Notes: generated from the letters alone by a model not told the origin. Shown: positions 1-5,488, counted from the first letter of the stretch. The stretch is 5,488 nucleotides of DNA from Methanocorpusculum sp. (GCA_017555685.1 JAFZFW010000040.1:1-5488); one strand, 5' to 3'. Made by a program: numbers and translations.

Positions 1-6
1 AGGGGG
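1..6 (+). promoter_or_regulatory. Ribosome binding site of mch
   Basis: AGGGGG lies 7 nt before the TTG at 14. It can pair with the archaeal anti-Shine-Dalgarno UCCUCC with one G-U wobble. It supports TTG as the real start, because the nearby ATG at 7 is out of frame and stops after a few codons. Confidence 0.7.
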
Positions 7-13
7 ATGTATT

Positions 14-958
14 TTGGTAAGTGTAAACGAATTAGGACTTGACCTCTTCGAAGAACTCGTAGAGAACGCAGATTTATTCAACGTAGCATACCACGAACTC
101 GACAACGGTGCACGCATCGTTGACTGTGGTGTCAGTGTTCCGGGCGGATTCGGTGCCGGTGACTACTTCACCCGCATCTGCATGGGCGGCCTTGGAGACA
201 TTGCATTCCGTCAGGGAATGGTCGGCAACTTCCCGATGACCTTCATCGATGTCAACACCGACTTCCCGGCAATCTCCTGCCTTGGTGCACAGAAAGCAGG
301 ATGGACCGTCAAGCACGAGAACTTCTTCGCAATGGGATCCGGACCGGCACGCGCACTGTCCCTCCAGCCGAAACACACCTATGAAGTCATCGGCTACGAA
401 GACGAGAGCGAGTACGCAGTCATCTGTCTCGAGGCAGACCGCCTGCCAAACGCAGCAGTCATGGAATCCATCGCAGAGAAGTGTAAGGTTGATGTCGCAA
501 ACGTCTGCGCACTGGTAGCACCGACCTCCTCTATCGTCGGCTCCATCCAGGTCGCAGGACGCTGTGTTGAGACTGCAGTCTACAAGCTCAATGAGCTCGG
601 ATTCGACACCAGAAAGATCATCGCAGCAGCAGGTACCGCACCAATTCCGCCGGTACGCGGTCCAAAGCTCGCAATGGGTGTCACCAACGATGCAACCATC
701 TACCACGGTCAGATTAACCTCACCATGGACGCACCGGAAATCGTCGACTACCTCGAGAAGATCCCAAGCTGCGCATCCGAAGGATACGGCAGACCGTTCA
801 ATGACATCTTCAAGGAAGCAGGTTACGACTTCTACAAGATCGACAAGAACCTCTTCTCCCCGGCAGAAGTCATCATCAACGAAGTCTCCTCCGGAAAGGT
901 CTACCACGTTGGAAAGGTTGACACTGAAGTCACCCTCAAATCCTTCGGTCTCGCATAA
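14..958 (+). CDS. mch: Methenyltetrahydromethanopterin cyclohydrolase
   Basis: This cytoplasmic enzyme interconverts N5,N10-methenyl-H4MPT and N5-formyl-H4MPT by hydrolysis, a core C1 step of CO2-reducing methanogenesis. The 314-residue product is full length for the family. It starts with the typical SVNE segment (residues 3-6) and keeps the glycine-rich SVPGGFGAGDYF stretch (41-52), FFAMGSGPARAL (104-115) and the GTAPIPPVRGPKLAMG block (207-222). Arg183 and Glu186 in AGRCVETAVYK appear to match an Arg/Glu pair that I recall as catalytic in the Archaeoglobus enzyme. The start is TTG, the only in-frame start that gives the family N-terminus, and it is preceded by AGGGGG. Codon use is strongly biased (many GCA, CTC, ATC and GAC), unlike the downstream genes, which fits very high expression. 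A terminator follows, so it is probably the last gene of its transcript or monocistronic. Confidence 0.97.
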   Translation: MVSVNELGLDLFEELVENADLFNVAYHELDNGARIVDCGVSVPGGFGAGDYFTRICMGGLGDIAFRQGMVGNFPMTFIDVNTDFPAISCLGAQKAGWTVKHENFFAMGSGPARALSLQPKHTYEVIGYEDESEYAVICLEADRLPNAAVMESIAEKCKVDVANVCALVAPTSSIVGSIQVAGRCVETAVYKLNELGFDTRKIIAAAGTAPIPPVRGPKLAMGVTNDATIYHGQINLTMDAPEIVDYLEKIPSCASEGYGRPFNDIFKEAGYDFYKIDKNLFSPAEVIINEVSSGKVYHVGKVDTEVTLKSFGLA

Positions 959-972
959 GCTGAACCGGAAGT

Positions 973-998
973 ACACGGGATTTTCCCCCGTGTTTTTT
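973..998 (+). terminator. Hairpin plus T6 terminator after mch
   Basis: ACACGGG (973-979) is the exact reverse complement of CCCGTGT (987-993), with a 7-nt loop between them. The stem runs into T6 (993-998). It starts 14 nt after the mch stop codon and separates mch from the tRNA transcription unit. Confidence 0.8.
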
Positions 999-1004
999 CA
1001 AAGC

Positions 1005-1013
1005 ATTAATTAA
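1005..1013 (+). promoter_or_regulatory. Possible TATA box of the tRNA-Val/hisH unit
   Basis: ATTAATTAA is the most AT-rich segment between the mch terminator and the tRNA. An archaeal TATA element here would put the transcription start near 1034-1037, giving a leader of 7-10 nt before the mature tRNA. The alternative AT-rich block (1025-1036) is too close to the tRNA to be its TATA box. This is position-based inference only. Confidence 0.4.
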
Positions 1014-1043
1014 GGAATAAACGCCTATAGTATAAGGTAACAG

Positions 1044-1117
1044 GGACCCGTGGTCTAGGTGGTTATGACGCCAGCCTTACATGCTGGAGGTCAGGGGTTC
1101 GAATCCCTTCGGGTCCA
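1044..1117 (+). tRNA. tRNA-Val (anticodon UAC)
   Basis: A complete cloverleaf can be drawn. The acceptor stem is GGACCCG (1044-1050) with CGGGTCC (1110-1116), and the discriminator is A1117. The D-arm is 1053-1069. The anticodon stem is CCAGC (1071-1075) with GCTGG (1083-1087) around loop CTTACAT, so the anticodon is TAC (1078-1080), which reads GUA valine codons. The five-base variable loop is 1088-1092. The T-arm is 1093-1097 with 1105-1109 around TTCGAAT. There is no intron, and the CCA end is not encoded (ACTC follows), so it must be added after transcription. hisH begins 11 nt downstream. Confidence 0.97.
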
Positions 1118-1128
1118 CTCTCGTTTTT

Positions 1129-1734
1129 ATGACATCTATTGCTGTTCTTGATTATGGTTTAGGGAATCTGAGAAGTGTTTTTCGCGGATTAACCGCTGCC
1201 GGAGCATCCCCGGTTCTTACTGCAGATCCGGAGGTTATTGCAGCTGCTGACGGCATTCTTCTCCCGGGTGTCGGCGCGTTTGCCGAGGGCATGGAGATGT
1301 TAGCTCCTCTTGTTCCGCTTATCAAAGAGCAGGCAGAAGAAAAACCGCTGATGGGTATCTGTCTTGGCATGCAGATGCTGTTGGAGGAAAGCGAGGAGCA
1401 CGGCATCCACGAAGGACTTTCCTTTATTCCGGGCAGAATCAGAATGTTTGCAAAAGCAGAGGGATTCAAGGTTCCGCAGATGGGCTGGAACTCTATCTCC
1501 CCGCAGCAGAACCACCCGCTCTTTGAGGGAATCGAGGACGGTACCTATGTGTACTTCGTCCACTCCTACTATGCGGATACGACGCCGGAGGCCACTATCG
1601 CAAAGACCGAGTATGGAATCTCCTATGCGTCTGCGGTTGCATCAGGAAATGTTATGGGAACACAGTTCCATCCGGAAAAAAGCGGTGATGCGGGAATCCG
1701 TATTTTAGGAAACTTTGTTTCCCTCTGCGACTAA
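1129..1734 (+). CDS. hisH: Imidazole glycerol phosphate synthase, glutaminase subunit HisH
   Basis: HisH releases ammonia from glutamine and channels it to HisF, which makes imidazole glycerol phosphate and AICAR in histidine synthesis. The 201-residue product is a full class I glutamine amidotransferase. It has the N-terminal DYGLGNLRSV motif (8-17), the oxyanion-region LPGVGAF (45-51), nucleophile Cys78 in GICLGMQ, VPQMGWN (115-121), and catalytic His181 and Glu183 in FHPEKSG. ATG 1129 gives the exact family N-terminus. An upstream in-frame ATG at 1081 lies inside the tRNA and is not used. No Shine-Dalgarno lies before 1129, and no TATA-like element fits inside the tRNA, so expression probably comes from tRNA read-through. 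The 3' end overlaps cbiZ on the other strand by 30 bp. No other his gene is in the window. Confidence 0.96.
   Translation: MTSIAVLDYGLGNLRSVFRGLTAAGASPVLTADPEVIAAADGILLPGVGAFAEGMEMLAPLVPLIKEQAEEKPLMGICLGMQMLLEESEEHGIHEGLSFIPGRIRMFAKAEGFKVPQMGWNSISPQQNHPLFEGIEDGTYVYFVHSYYADTTPEATIAKTEYGISYASAVASGNVMGTQFHPEKSGDAGIRILGNFVSLCD
1676..1681 (-). terminator. Possible T6 terminator of cbiZ, inside hisH
   Basis: A6 on the plus strand gives T6 on the minus strand, starting 23 nt after the cbiZ stop codon. Archaeal RNA polymerase often terminates on such tracts without a hairpin. The tract also encodes the Glu-Lys of the hisH HPEKSG motif, so coding constraint alone could explain it. Confidence 0.3.
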
Positions 1735-2661
1735 CTCTTTTTTCCGCTCCAGAGCGGCTTTCAGTTCTGCCATTGTTGCCTGCGGGTTCGCTTTCAGGTG
1801 TGCGACAACTGCCGGCTCATGAATGAAGCGGCAGTCCATACAGCTCCAGATTTTTCCCTGCGGGGTGTCAATCTGTTCCGAGAACTCTGTGTCTTCGCAG
1901 GGGTACAAGGGGCAGTAGCAGAAGTCGCACTGCTGTTCAGCAAAATTGTGGCAGGGGTGGTATGGACAGCCTTCCGGCACCCATTCGTTCCAGTGCTCGC
2001 CTCCATATCTGCTGTAGATGAAAAATGACGGCCGCTTTCTTTTGAGCAGTGCTGCATTTGCTCCTCCTCCCCATCCGCGGGACACTCCCCAGTTTGTCAG
2101 GAGGTAGTTGTCGAATCGAACGAATGCTTCAGTGAGCGCCTGATAGACTGCTTTGGTGATGCGCATGCCGACTTCGGTCAGCGGACCTGCAAACTCTTCT
2201 GCGGCAGCTCCGCTCTTCTCTGCCGCGACGATTACTGCATCGGTAGATAGTGCGGTTGCGGGCAGTTTTCGCTCGGCAATGACCTTCATCTTCGCTTCAG
2301 TCACCGTCATCATTGCACCTAAGAGGGCAGCATCAGTCAGCGGTTTTGCAGATGTTACGATGATGTTGATTGTGCGGTTCCGGTCAGATACCGCGGCCGT
2401 TACAAAGACGGTGATGTAATCATACTGGGCGATACAGAGGTTGGTGATCGGGACTGCGGTAAGCAGCCCGAAGTAGGGGGCAAGAAATCCGTTTCGCGCT
2501 GATACCCGCTCCAGATACTCTGCAGCATTCTCCGAAAATCCGCGGGGAACAGTGACGTTTAAGAGCGTTTTTGCGTCCTTTAACCCGCCTTCAGCGCCGT
2601 TGCTTGCCGCACGGAAGTCACCTCTGACAATCAGAGTCTCTTTTCGGAGATAGTAGCGCAT
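1705..2661 (-). CDS. cbiZ: Adenosylcobinamide amidohydrolase CbiZ fused to a cysteine-rich domain
   Basis: CbiZ cleaves the aminopropanol-type side chain from adenosyl-(pseudo)cobinamide to give adenosylcobyric acid, so that archaea can rebuild scavenged corrinoids. Residues 1 to about 185 match that family: RAASNGAEGGL (17-27) followed by LLNVTVPRGF (33-42), LTAVPI (67-72), DYITVFVTAAVS (81-92), INIIVTSAKPLTDAALLGA (98-116), MTVTEAKM (118-125) and ATALSTDAVIV (135-145). A glycine-rich linker (196-200) leads to a small domain with eight cysteines (232, 237, 245, 248, 250, 255, 274, 277), including CDFCYCPLYPC and WSCMDC. This resembles the Pfam 'cysteine-rich small domain' and is probably metal-binding. 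The C-terminus is charged and helical. ATG 2661 fits the family start. A GAGGT (2678-2682, minus) is about 16 nt away, too far for a normal Shine-Dalgarno. No other cobalamin gene is in view. Confidence 0.88.
   Translation of the reverse strand: MRYYLRKETLIVRGDFRAASNGAEGGLKDAKTLLNVTVPRGFSENAAEYLERVSARNGFLAPYFGLLTAVPITNLCIAQYDYITVFVTAAVSDRNRTINIIVTSAKPLTDAALLGAMMTVTEAKMKVIAERKLPATALSTDAVIVAAEKSGAAAEEFAGPLTEVGMRITKAVYQALTEAFVRFDNYLLTNWGVSRGWGGGANAALLKRKRPSFFIYSRYGGEHWNEWVPEGCPYHPCHNFAEQQCDFCYCPLYPCEDTEFSEQIDTPQGKIWSCMDCRFIHEPAVVAHLKANPQATMAELKAALERKKELVAEGNKVS
1738..1743 (+). terminator. Possible T6 terminator of hisH, inside cbiZ
   Basis: T6, part of CTCTTTTTTCC, begins 3 nt after the hisH stop codon. 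No stem is evident, but archaeal termination can rely on the T tract alone. On the other strand it encodes lysines of the charged C-terminus of CbiZ. Confidence 0.4.
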
Positions 2662-2751
2662 GTGTTAGATAACCATTACCTCTTCTGGCTGATTAATGTG
2701 CCGCCGTTCAATCGCGAAATCCTCTTATGTTCTTACAGCAAACAAACTGTC
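2662..2751. promoter_or_regulatory. Divergent promoter region between cbiZ and trx
   Basis: These 90 bp separate two divergent starts and must hold both promoters. For cbiZ, ATTAAT (2692-2697) lies 31-36 nt before the ATG and could be a TATA element for a short-leader transcript. For trx, CTTATG (2724-2729) lies 23-28 nt before the ATG, which would fit a leaderless transcript, but it is a weak match. I see no cobalamin riboswitch and no clear operator repeat. The plus strand stays open from a GTG at 2662, which makes a 30-residue N-terminal extension of thioredoxin possible but unlikely. Confidence 0.45.
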
Positions 2752-3096
2752 ATGACAACCCCACCTGTCGAGGCCCAGCCGGTAGTTCATCTGGACGAAA
2801 CCAACTTCAATACCTTCACCCTTCAGATACCAAACGTCGTCGTTGACTTCTGGGCTGAGTGGTGTGGGCCCTGCAGATACTTTGCCCCCATCTTCGAGGA
2901 GACGGCAAAGGAATATCCGGAGATTCAGTTCTGCAAATGCAACACCGACGAGAACCGGTGGATTGCGCAGGAACTGCGAATCTCCTCCATCCCGACAATC
3001 ATGTACATCAAAAACGGCACGGTAGAAAAAATCCGCCTCGGAGCCATCAGTCAGGAGAAGTTCCGCGAAGAGCTTGATTCCGTCTACCGTTCATGA
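2752..3096 (+). CDS. Thioredoxin
   Basis: This is a cytosolic thioredoxin of 114 residues, a normal single-domain length. The active site is WCGPC (37-41, Cys38 and Cys41), preceded by VVVDFWAE with the buried Asp32. The cis-proline is Pro81 in ISSIPTIMY, and the C-terminal helix starts after GAISQEKF. It should reduce disulfides in target proteins, with electrons from a reductase not seen here. Two extra cysteines (61 and 63, FCKCN) sit on a central strand. I chose ATG 2752 because it gives a standard thioredoxin N-terminus. A GTG at 2662 would add 30 residues that look neither like a signal peptide nor like a domain. There is no Shine-Dalgarno before 2752, so the message may be leaderless. 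The stop codon overlaps the helicase start as ATGA. Confidence 0.93.
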   Translation: MTTPPVEAQPVVHLDETNFNTFTLQIPNVVVDFWAEWCGPCRYFAPIFEETAKEYPEIQFCKCNTDENRWIAQELRISSIPTIMYIKNGTVEKIRLGAISQEKFREELDSVYRS

Positions 3097-5204
3097 ATGT
3101 ATTTCAGGAACTGCATCCGGTTCTGCAGGAGATTCTCGTCTCCGGTCTGAAATGGGATACGCTGCGTGAGGTACAGGAGGCTTCCCTCTCTGCGGTTGCA
3201 AAAGGCAATGATATTCTGGTCCTGGCGCCGACAGCAGGCGGAAAGACCGAGTCTGCATTTCTGCCGGTGATTGATGCAATTCTCAAGAATCCATCAGGAC
3301 ATCTTTCGGCAGTCTATATCTCACCCTTAAAAGCGCTCATCAACGACCAGACTGAGCGGATTACAGCACTGGCAAACCGTGCAGGCCTTGAGGTTGCTGT
3401 TCAGCACGGAGACGTCGCAGACGCAGAGCGCTGGAGGTTTTCCTCAGGAGAAGAGCCGGATATTCTGCTGACAACGCCGGAATCCCTTGAGGTTCTTTTA
3501 TCCGGCCGTGACTCGAAGAAGGCATTTTCGCATCTTCGGTTTCTGATTGTCGATGAAATTCATGCCTTTGTTGAAACCGCACGCGGAGTCCATCTCAGAT
3601 GTCTCATCGACCGGCTGTCTTTTGCATCCGAAAACCATCTTCAGCGTATCGGTCTATCTGCAACCGTGGGAAATCCGGCAGAACTTCTTGCCTGGATGTC
3701 AGCGCCGGAAAGAAAGCAGAAACTGATTTCGATTCCGTCACCGCCTTCGAAGAAGCTGTTTTCCTTTGTTGTGGAACCGGACTTTTCCGCCCGTATTAAT
3801 GCCGCTTCTGATGCAGTCCGCGGGAAGAAGGCACTGATTTTTGTCGAGAGCCGAAGCCTTGCCGAGCGATTAATCGAGCCTCTGCAAAGCCTGCTCCCGC
3901 ATGTTTTCATTCACCACTCCTCCGTCAGTCCGGAGGAAAGAAAGGCGGCCGAAGATTCCTTTGCATCAGGCGGTGAGAGCTGTGTTATCTGCACGAGTAC
4001 AATGGAGTTGGGCATCGACATCGGCGAACTGGATCTGGTTTTGCAGTTCGGACCTCCTCTATCGGTTGCGTCTTTTCTGCAGCGGCTCGGGCGTACCGGC
4101 AGGCGCGGAAAGCCCGCACAGATGATGTTTATTCTCCAGAATCCCTGTGAACTGCTAATATCCGCAGCCGCAGTCGAGTCTGCGATACAGCATAAGTCCG
4201 AGAGCCTGCATCCGCCGGCGTTTGCGGCAGACGTTCTGGTACAGCAGCTCTTTCTCCTGCTCAAAGGCTCGTCAGGTCTTGGAAAGCGGCAGATTACTGC
4301 ATCGCTTTCTGCGCTGACGCCGTTTTCCGCAATCCCGCAGGAGACGATTGCCGCAGTTCTTTCCTTCATGGAAGAACAGGGATACCTTGCCCGTTCCGGA
4401 GATTTGTATCTCACAGGAGCAAGAGCGGAAGCAGAGTTTGGCAAGTCCAACTGGAAGGCGCTTCTTTCGGTGATTCAGGATACCGGAGGATATCTTGCTG
4501 TTCTCCCGGACGGGACGGTTGTGGGAACACTGGATGCCCGCTTTGTTGCCGGAGATCCGGGACGCGTGTTTACCTTCACCGGAAAGACCTGGCGGCTTCT
4601 GCATAGGGACGACGTACATCGAAGAGCGCTTATCGAGCCGTCTTCTGCTGCCAAAGGAATCAAGCGCCCGTTCTGGGGGGGAAGCGGCAGTGCTGCTGCG
4701 GTAAGCCGGCTTCTCTGCCACAGTGCCGCATGCATTCTTTCCCGCGGATACACCCTCCTGCCGCTTCCGGAAGCGGAGGCAGAGATGCTTGAAGATGTAA
4801 TCCGCGGGCTTCCGGATGATTTTGTACCGGGTAAAATCCACATCAGAACCGAACCTGAGGTAAACGGCTGGTCAGTTGTCGTCTCCACATTTGCCGGAGA
4901 GACGGTAAACCGGGTGATTGCCTGTCTTCTGCGGCAGCGCCTCGCATCAGGACATGAACTGCGTATAACGCCGTTTGCGGTTCGTATATTTGGATTTGAA
5001 ACTGCGGATGCAGGCTATGATATATCCCGTCTTCTTCTTGAGATTGGAAACGACCCGGGAGTTTTTGATGAACTGCCTGCCCTGCCGGATACTGTCTGGA
5101 AGTTTTCTTCCTGTCTTCCGGAAACGGTTAAAAAAGAGATGGCAAAAGCCCGGTATTACCAGGCAGATGCGGTCAGGGAGATTCTGTCCGGCTTAGATTT
5201 TTGA
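3093..5204 (+). CDS. Lhr-like superfamily 2 DNA/RNA helicase
   Basis: An ATP-dependent 3'-5' type helicase of the Lhr family, which acts on nucleic acids in repair or RNA metabolism. The exact role of archaeal members is unsettled. The 703-residue product has Gln28 (Q motif), motif I APTAGGKTES (45-54), Ia YISPLKAL (75-82), Ib TTPESLE (127-133), II DEIH (154-157), III SAT (189-191), IV ALIFVESRS (247-255), V TSTMELGIDIG (301-311) and VI QRLGRTGRRG (330-339). A winged helix probably follows (about 375-450). Then comes the Lhr-typical barrel region with GTLDARFV (478-485) and PFWGG (526-530). It lacks the long C-terminal extension of bacterial Lhr and is shorter than the usual Lhr core of about 850 residues. 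Its ATG overlaps the thioredoxin stop by 4 nt and has no good Shine-Dalgarno, implying translational coupling. The 3' end overlaps the FKBP gene by 32 bp. Confidence 0.92.
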   Translation: MNVFQELHPVLQEILVSGLKWDTLREVQEASLSAVAKGNDILVLAPTAGGKTESAFLPVIDAILKNPSGHLSAVYISPLKALINDQTERITALANRAGLEVAVQHGDVADAERWRFSSGEEPDILLTTPESLEVLLSGRDSKKAFSHLRFLIVDEIHAFVETARGVHLRCLIDRLSFASENHLQRIGLSATVGNPAELLAWMSAPERKQKLISIPSPPSKKLFSFVVEPDFSARINAASDAVRGKKALIFVESRSLAERLIEPLQSLLPHVFIHHSSVSPEERKAAEDSFASGGESCVICTSTMELGIDIGELDLVLQFGPPLSVASFLQRLGRTGRRGKPAQMMFILQNPCELLISAAAVESAIQHKSESLHPPAFAADVLVQQLFLLLKGSSGLGKRQITASLSALTPFSAIPQETIAAVLSFMEEQGYLARSGDLYLTGARAEAEFGKSNWKALLSVIQDTGGYLAVLPDGTVVGTLDARFVAGDPGRVFTFTGKTWRLLHRDDVHRRALIEPSSAAKGIKRPFWGGSGSAAAVSRLLCHSAACILSRGYTLLPLPEAEAEMLEDVIRGLPDDFVPGKIHIRTEPEVNGWSVVVSTFAGETVNRVIACLLRQRLASGHELRITPFAVRIFGFETADAGYDISRLLLEIGNDPGVFDELPALPDTVWKFSSCLPETVKKEMAKARYYQADAVREILSGLDF
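4761..4776. repeat. 16-bp perfect palindrome inside the helicase gene
   Basis: CCGCTTCCGGAAGCGG equals its own reverse complement over 16 bases with no spacer. It lies in codons for LPLPEAE in the C-terminal region of the helicase. Chance plus codon preference (CCG, CTT, GAA, GCG) may explain it. It has no T-tract and is not a terminator. Confidence 0.6.
5130..5135 (-). terminator. Possible T6 terminator of the FKBP gene, inside the helicase gene
   Basis: A6 on the plus strand gives minus-strand T6, beginning 37 nt beyond the FKBP stop. It could serve as an archaeal T-tract terminator. It also encodes two lysines of the helicase, so coding alone could account for it. Confidence 0.3.
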
Positions 5205-5488
5205 CAATCGTTATCTGATAGGTAATCGTCTCTCCGGCTAACGGATGATTTCCATCCACAACGATTTTTGTCGGCGTCACCTCTGCCACAATCACCCGGC
5301 ACTTCTGCCCGAAGACCTCAACCGGGATAATATCTCCGACGGCAGGCTCTTTTTCGAGCTTCAGCTTCTTTCTTTTAATAGGAACAATCAGCCGTTTATT
5401 GAACCTGCCGTATGCCTTCTCCGGCGGGAGGACAACGGTTACGGTCTCCCCTTCTGCTTTTCCGATAAGCGCCTCTTCAAACGCCGGG
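5173..5488 (-). CDS. FKBP-type peptidyl-prolyl isomerase, SlyD-like (N-terminus outside window)
   Basis: The minus strand is open from the right edge to TGA at 5175-5173, giving 104 C-terminal residues and no start. Numbering from the first full codon, residues 1-26 (PAFEEALIGKAEGETVTVVL, then PPEKAYG) are the FKBP core motif before the flap. Residues 28 to about 75 form an insert-in-flap-like segment, lysine-rich at 38-46. VVDGNHPLAGETITYQI (76-92) is the signature closing strand of SlyD-type archaeal FKBPs. Such proteins catalyse cis-trans proline isomerisation and act as cytoplasmic folding chaperones. Probably only about 35-60 N-terminal residues are missing. It is convergent with the helicase and shares 32 bp with its 3' end, which it translates as its own last ten residues. 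It has no His-rich metal tail. Confidence 0.93.
   Translation of the reverse strand, partial: PAFEEALIGKAEGETVTVVLPPEKAYGRFNKRLIVPIKRKKLKLEKEPAVGDIIPVEVFGQKCRVIVAEVTPTKIVVDGNHPLAGETITYQITIVKNLSRTESP
5198..5202 (+). terminator. Possible T5 terminator at the helicase stop codon
   Basis: T5 covers the last codons of the helicase and directly precedes TGA. A second T5 lies at 5265-5269. No hairpin is evident. Either could end the trx-helicase transcript inside the opposing FKBP gene. Confidence 0.25.

Noticed and set aside
74..976. A 300-codon open frame on the minus strand, antisense to mch
   Set aside because: It is a shadow of the very strong codon bias of mch. The translation is rich in Cys, Asp and Val with no recognisable motif, and mch itself is unmistakable.
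1044..1117. tRNA gene as an integration site for a mobile element
   Set aside because: No integrase and no repeated copy of the tRNA 3' end is seen in the window. An ordinary biosynthetic gene follows directly.
1081..1128. An upstream ATG that would extend HisH by 16 residues
   Set aside because: This ATG lies in the anticodon loop and stem of tRNA-Val, and the added residues are translated tRNA. HisH proteins begin at the ATG at 1129.
1798..2419. Plus-strand open frames of 76 and 88 codons opposite cbiZ
   Set aside because: They are shadows of cbiZ, which has clear family motifs throughout; their translations show none.
2662..2751. A 30-residue N-terminal extension of thioredoxin from GTG 2662
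   Set aside because: It begins at the base next to the cbiZ start, has no ribosome binding site, no charged-then-hydrophobic signal layout and no thioredoxin similarity. ATG 2752 gives the standard length.
2662..2751. Possible cobalamin riboswitch upstream of cbiZ
   Set aside because: The region is only 90 bp, shared with the trx promoter, and shows no B12-box-like sequence or large paired structure.
3918..3937. A 7-bp inverted repeat (TCCTCCG and CGGAGGA, 6-nt loop)
   Set aside because: It sits in the helicase coding sequence between motifs IV and V, has no T-tract after it and no nearby gene boundary, so it is most likely a chance outcome of codon use.
3911..4888. Minus-strand open frames of 137-189 codons opposite the helicase
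   Set aside because: They overlap each other and an unbroken helicase with all its motifs. Their compositions are low in information (Ser/Arg/Pro-rich), as expected for shadow frames.

Overview
The window reads as a piece of a methanogenic archaeal chromosome. The strongest evidence is a complete mch gene (methenyl-tetrahydromethanopterin cyclohydrolase of the C1 pathway). Supporting it are a tRNA-Val gene without an encoded CCA end, T-run terminators, start codons with little or no Shine-Dalgarno, and a CbiZ-type archaeal corrinoid-salvage enzyme. The intermediate base composition and the Mch sequence suggest Methanomicrobiales, perhaps a Methanocorpusculum-like organism. That genus assignment is from memory and inference only.

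Layout. (1) 14-958 (+): mch, with a TTG start behind a purine-rich ribosome binding site and a hairpin plus T6 terminator after it. (2) 1044-1117 (+): tRNA-Val(UAC), followed after only 11 nt by the ATG of hisH (1129-1734, +), so hisH is probably read from the tRNA promoter. (3) 1705-2661 (-): cbiZ with a C-terminal eight-cysteine domain, overlapping hisH tail to tail by 30 bp. (4) 2662-2751: a 90-bp divergent promoter region. (5) 2752-3096 (+): thioredoxin, coupled by an ATGA overlap to (6) 3093-5204 (+), a compact Lhr-like superfamily 2 helicase. (7) 5173-5488 (-): the C-terminal 104 residues of an SlyD-like FKBP prolyl isomerase, running off the right edge and overlapping the helicase tail to tail by 32 bp.

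The genes serve separate housekeeping roles: methanogenesis, translation, histidine synthesis, corrinoid salvage, redox, nucleic-acid remodelling and protein folding. The window is extremely compact, with no gene-free stretch longer than about 100 bases. I see no mobile element, CRISPR array or defence island and no convincing new multi-gene system. The points most worth a second look are the tRNA-hisH junction, the thioredoxin-helicase coupling (the helicase has a CxxC pair just before motif V), the CbiZ-cysteine-rich fusion and the two deeply overlapping convergent gene pairs.
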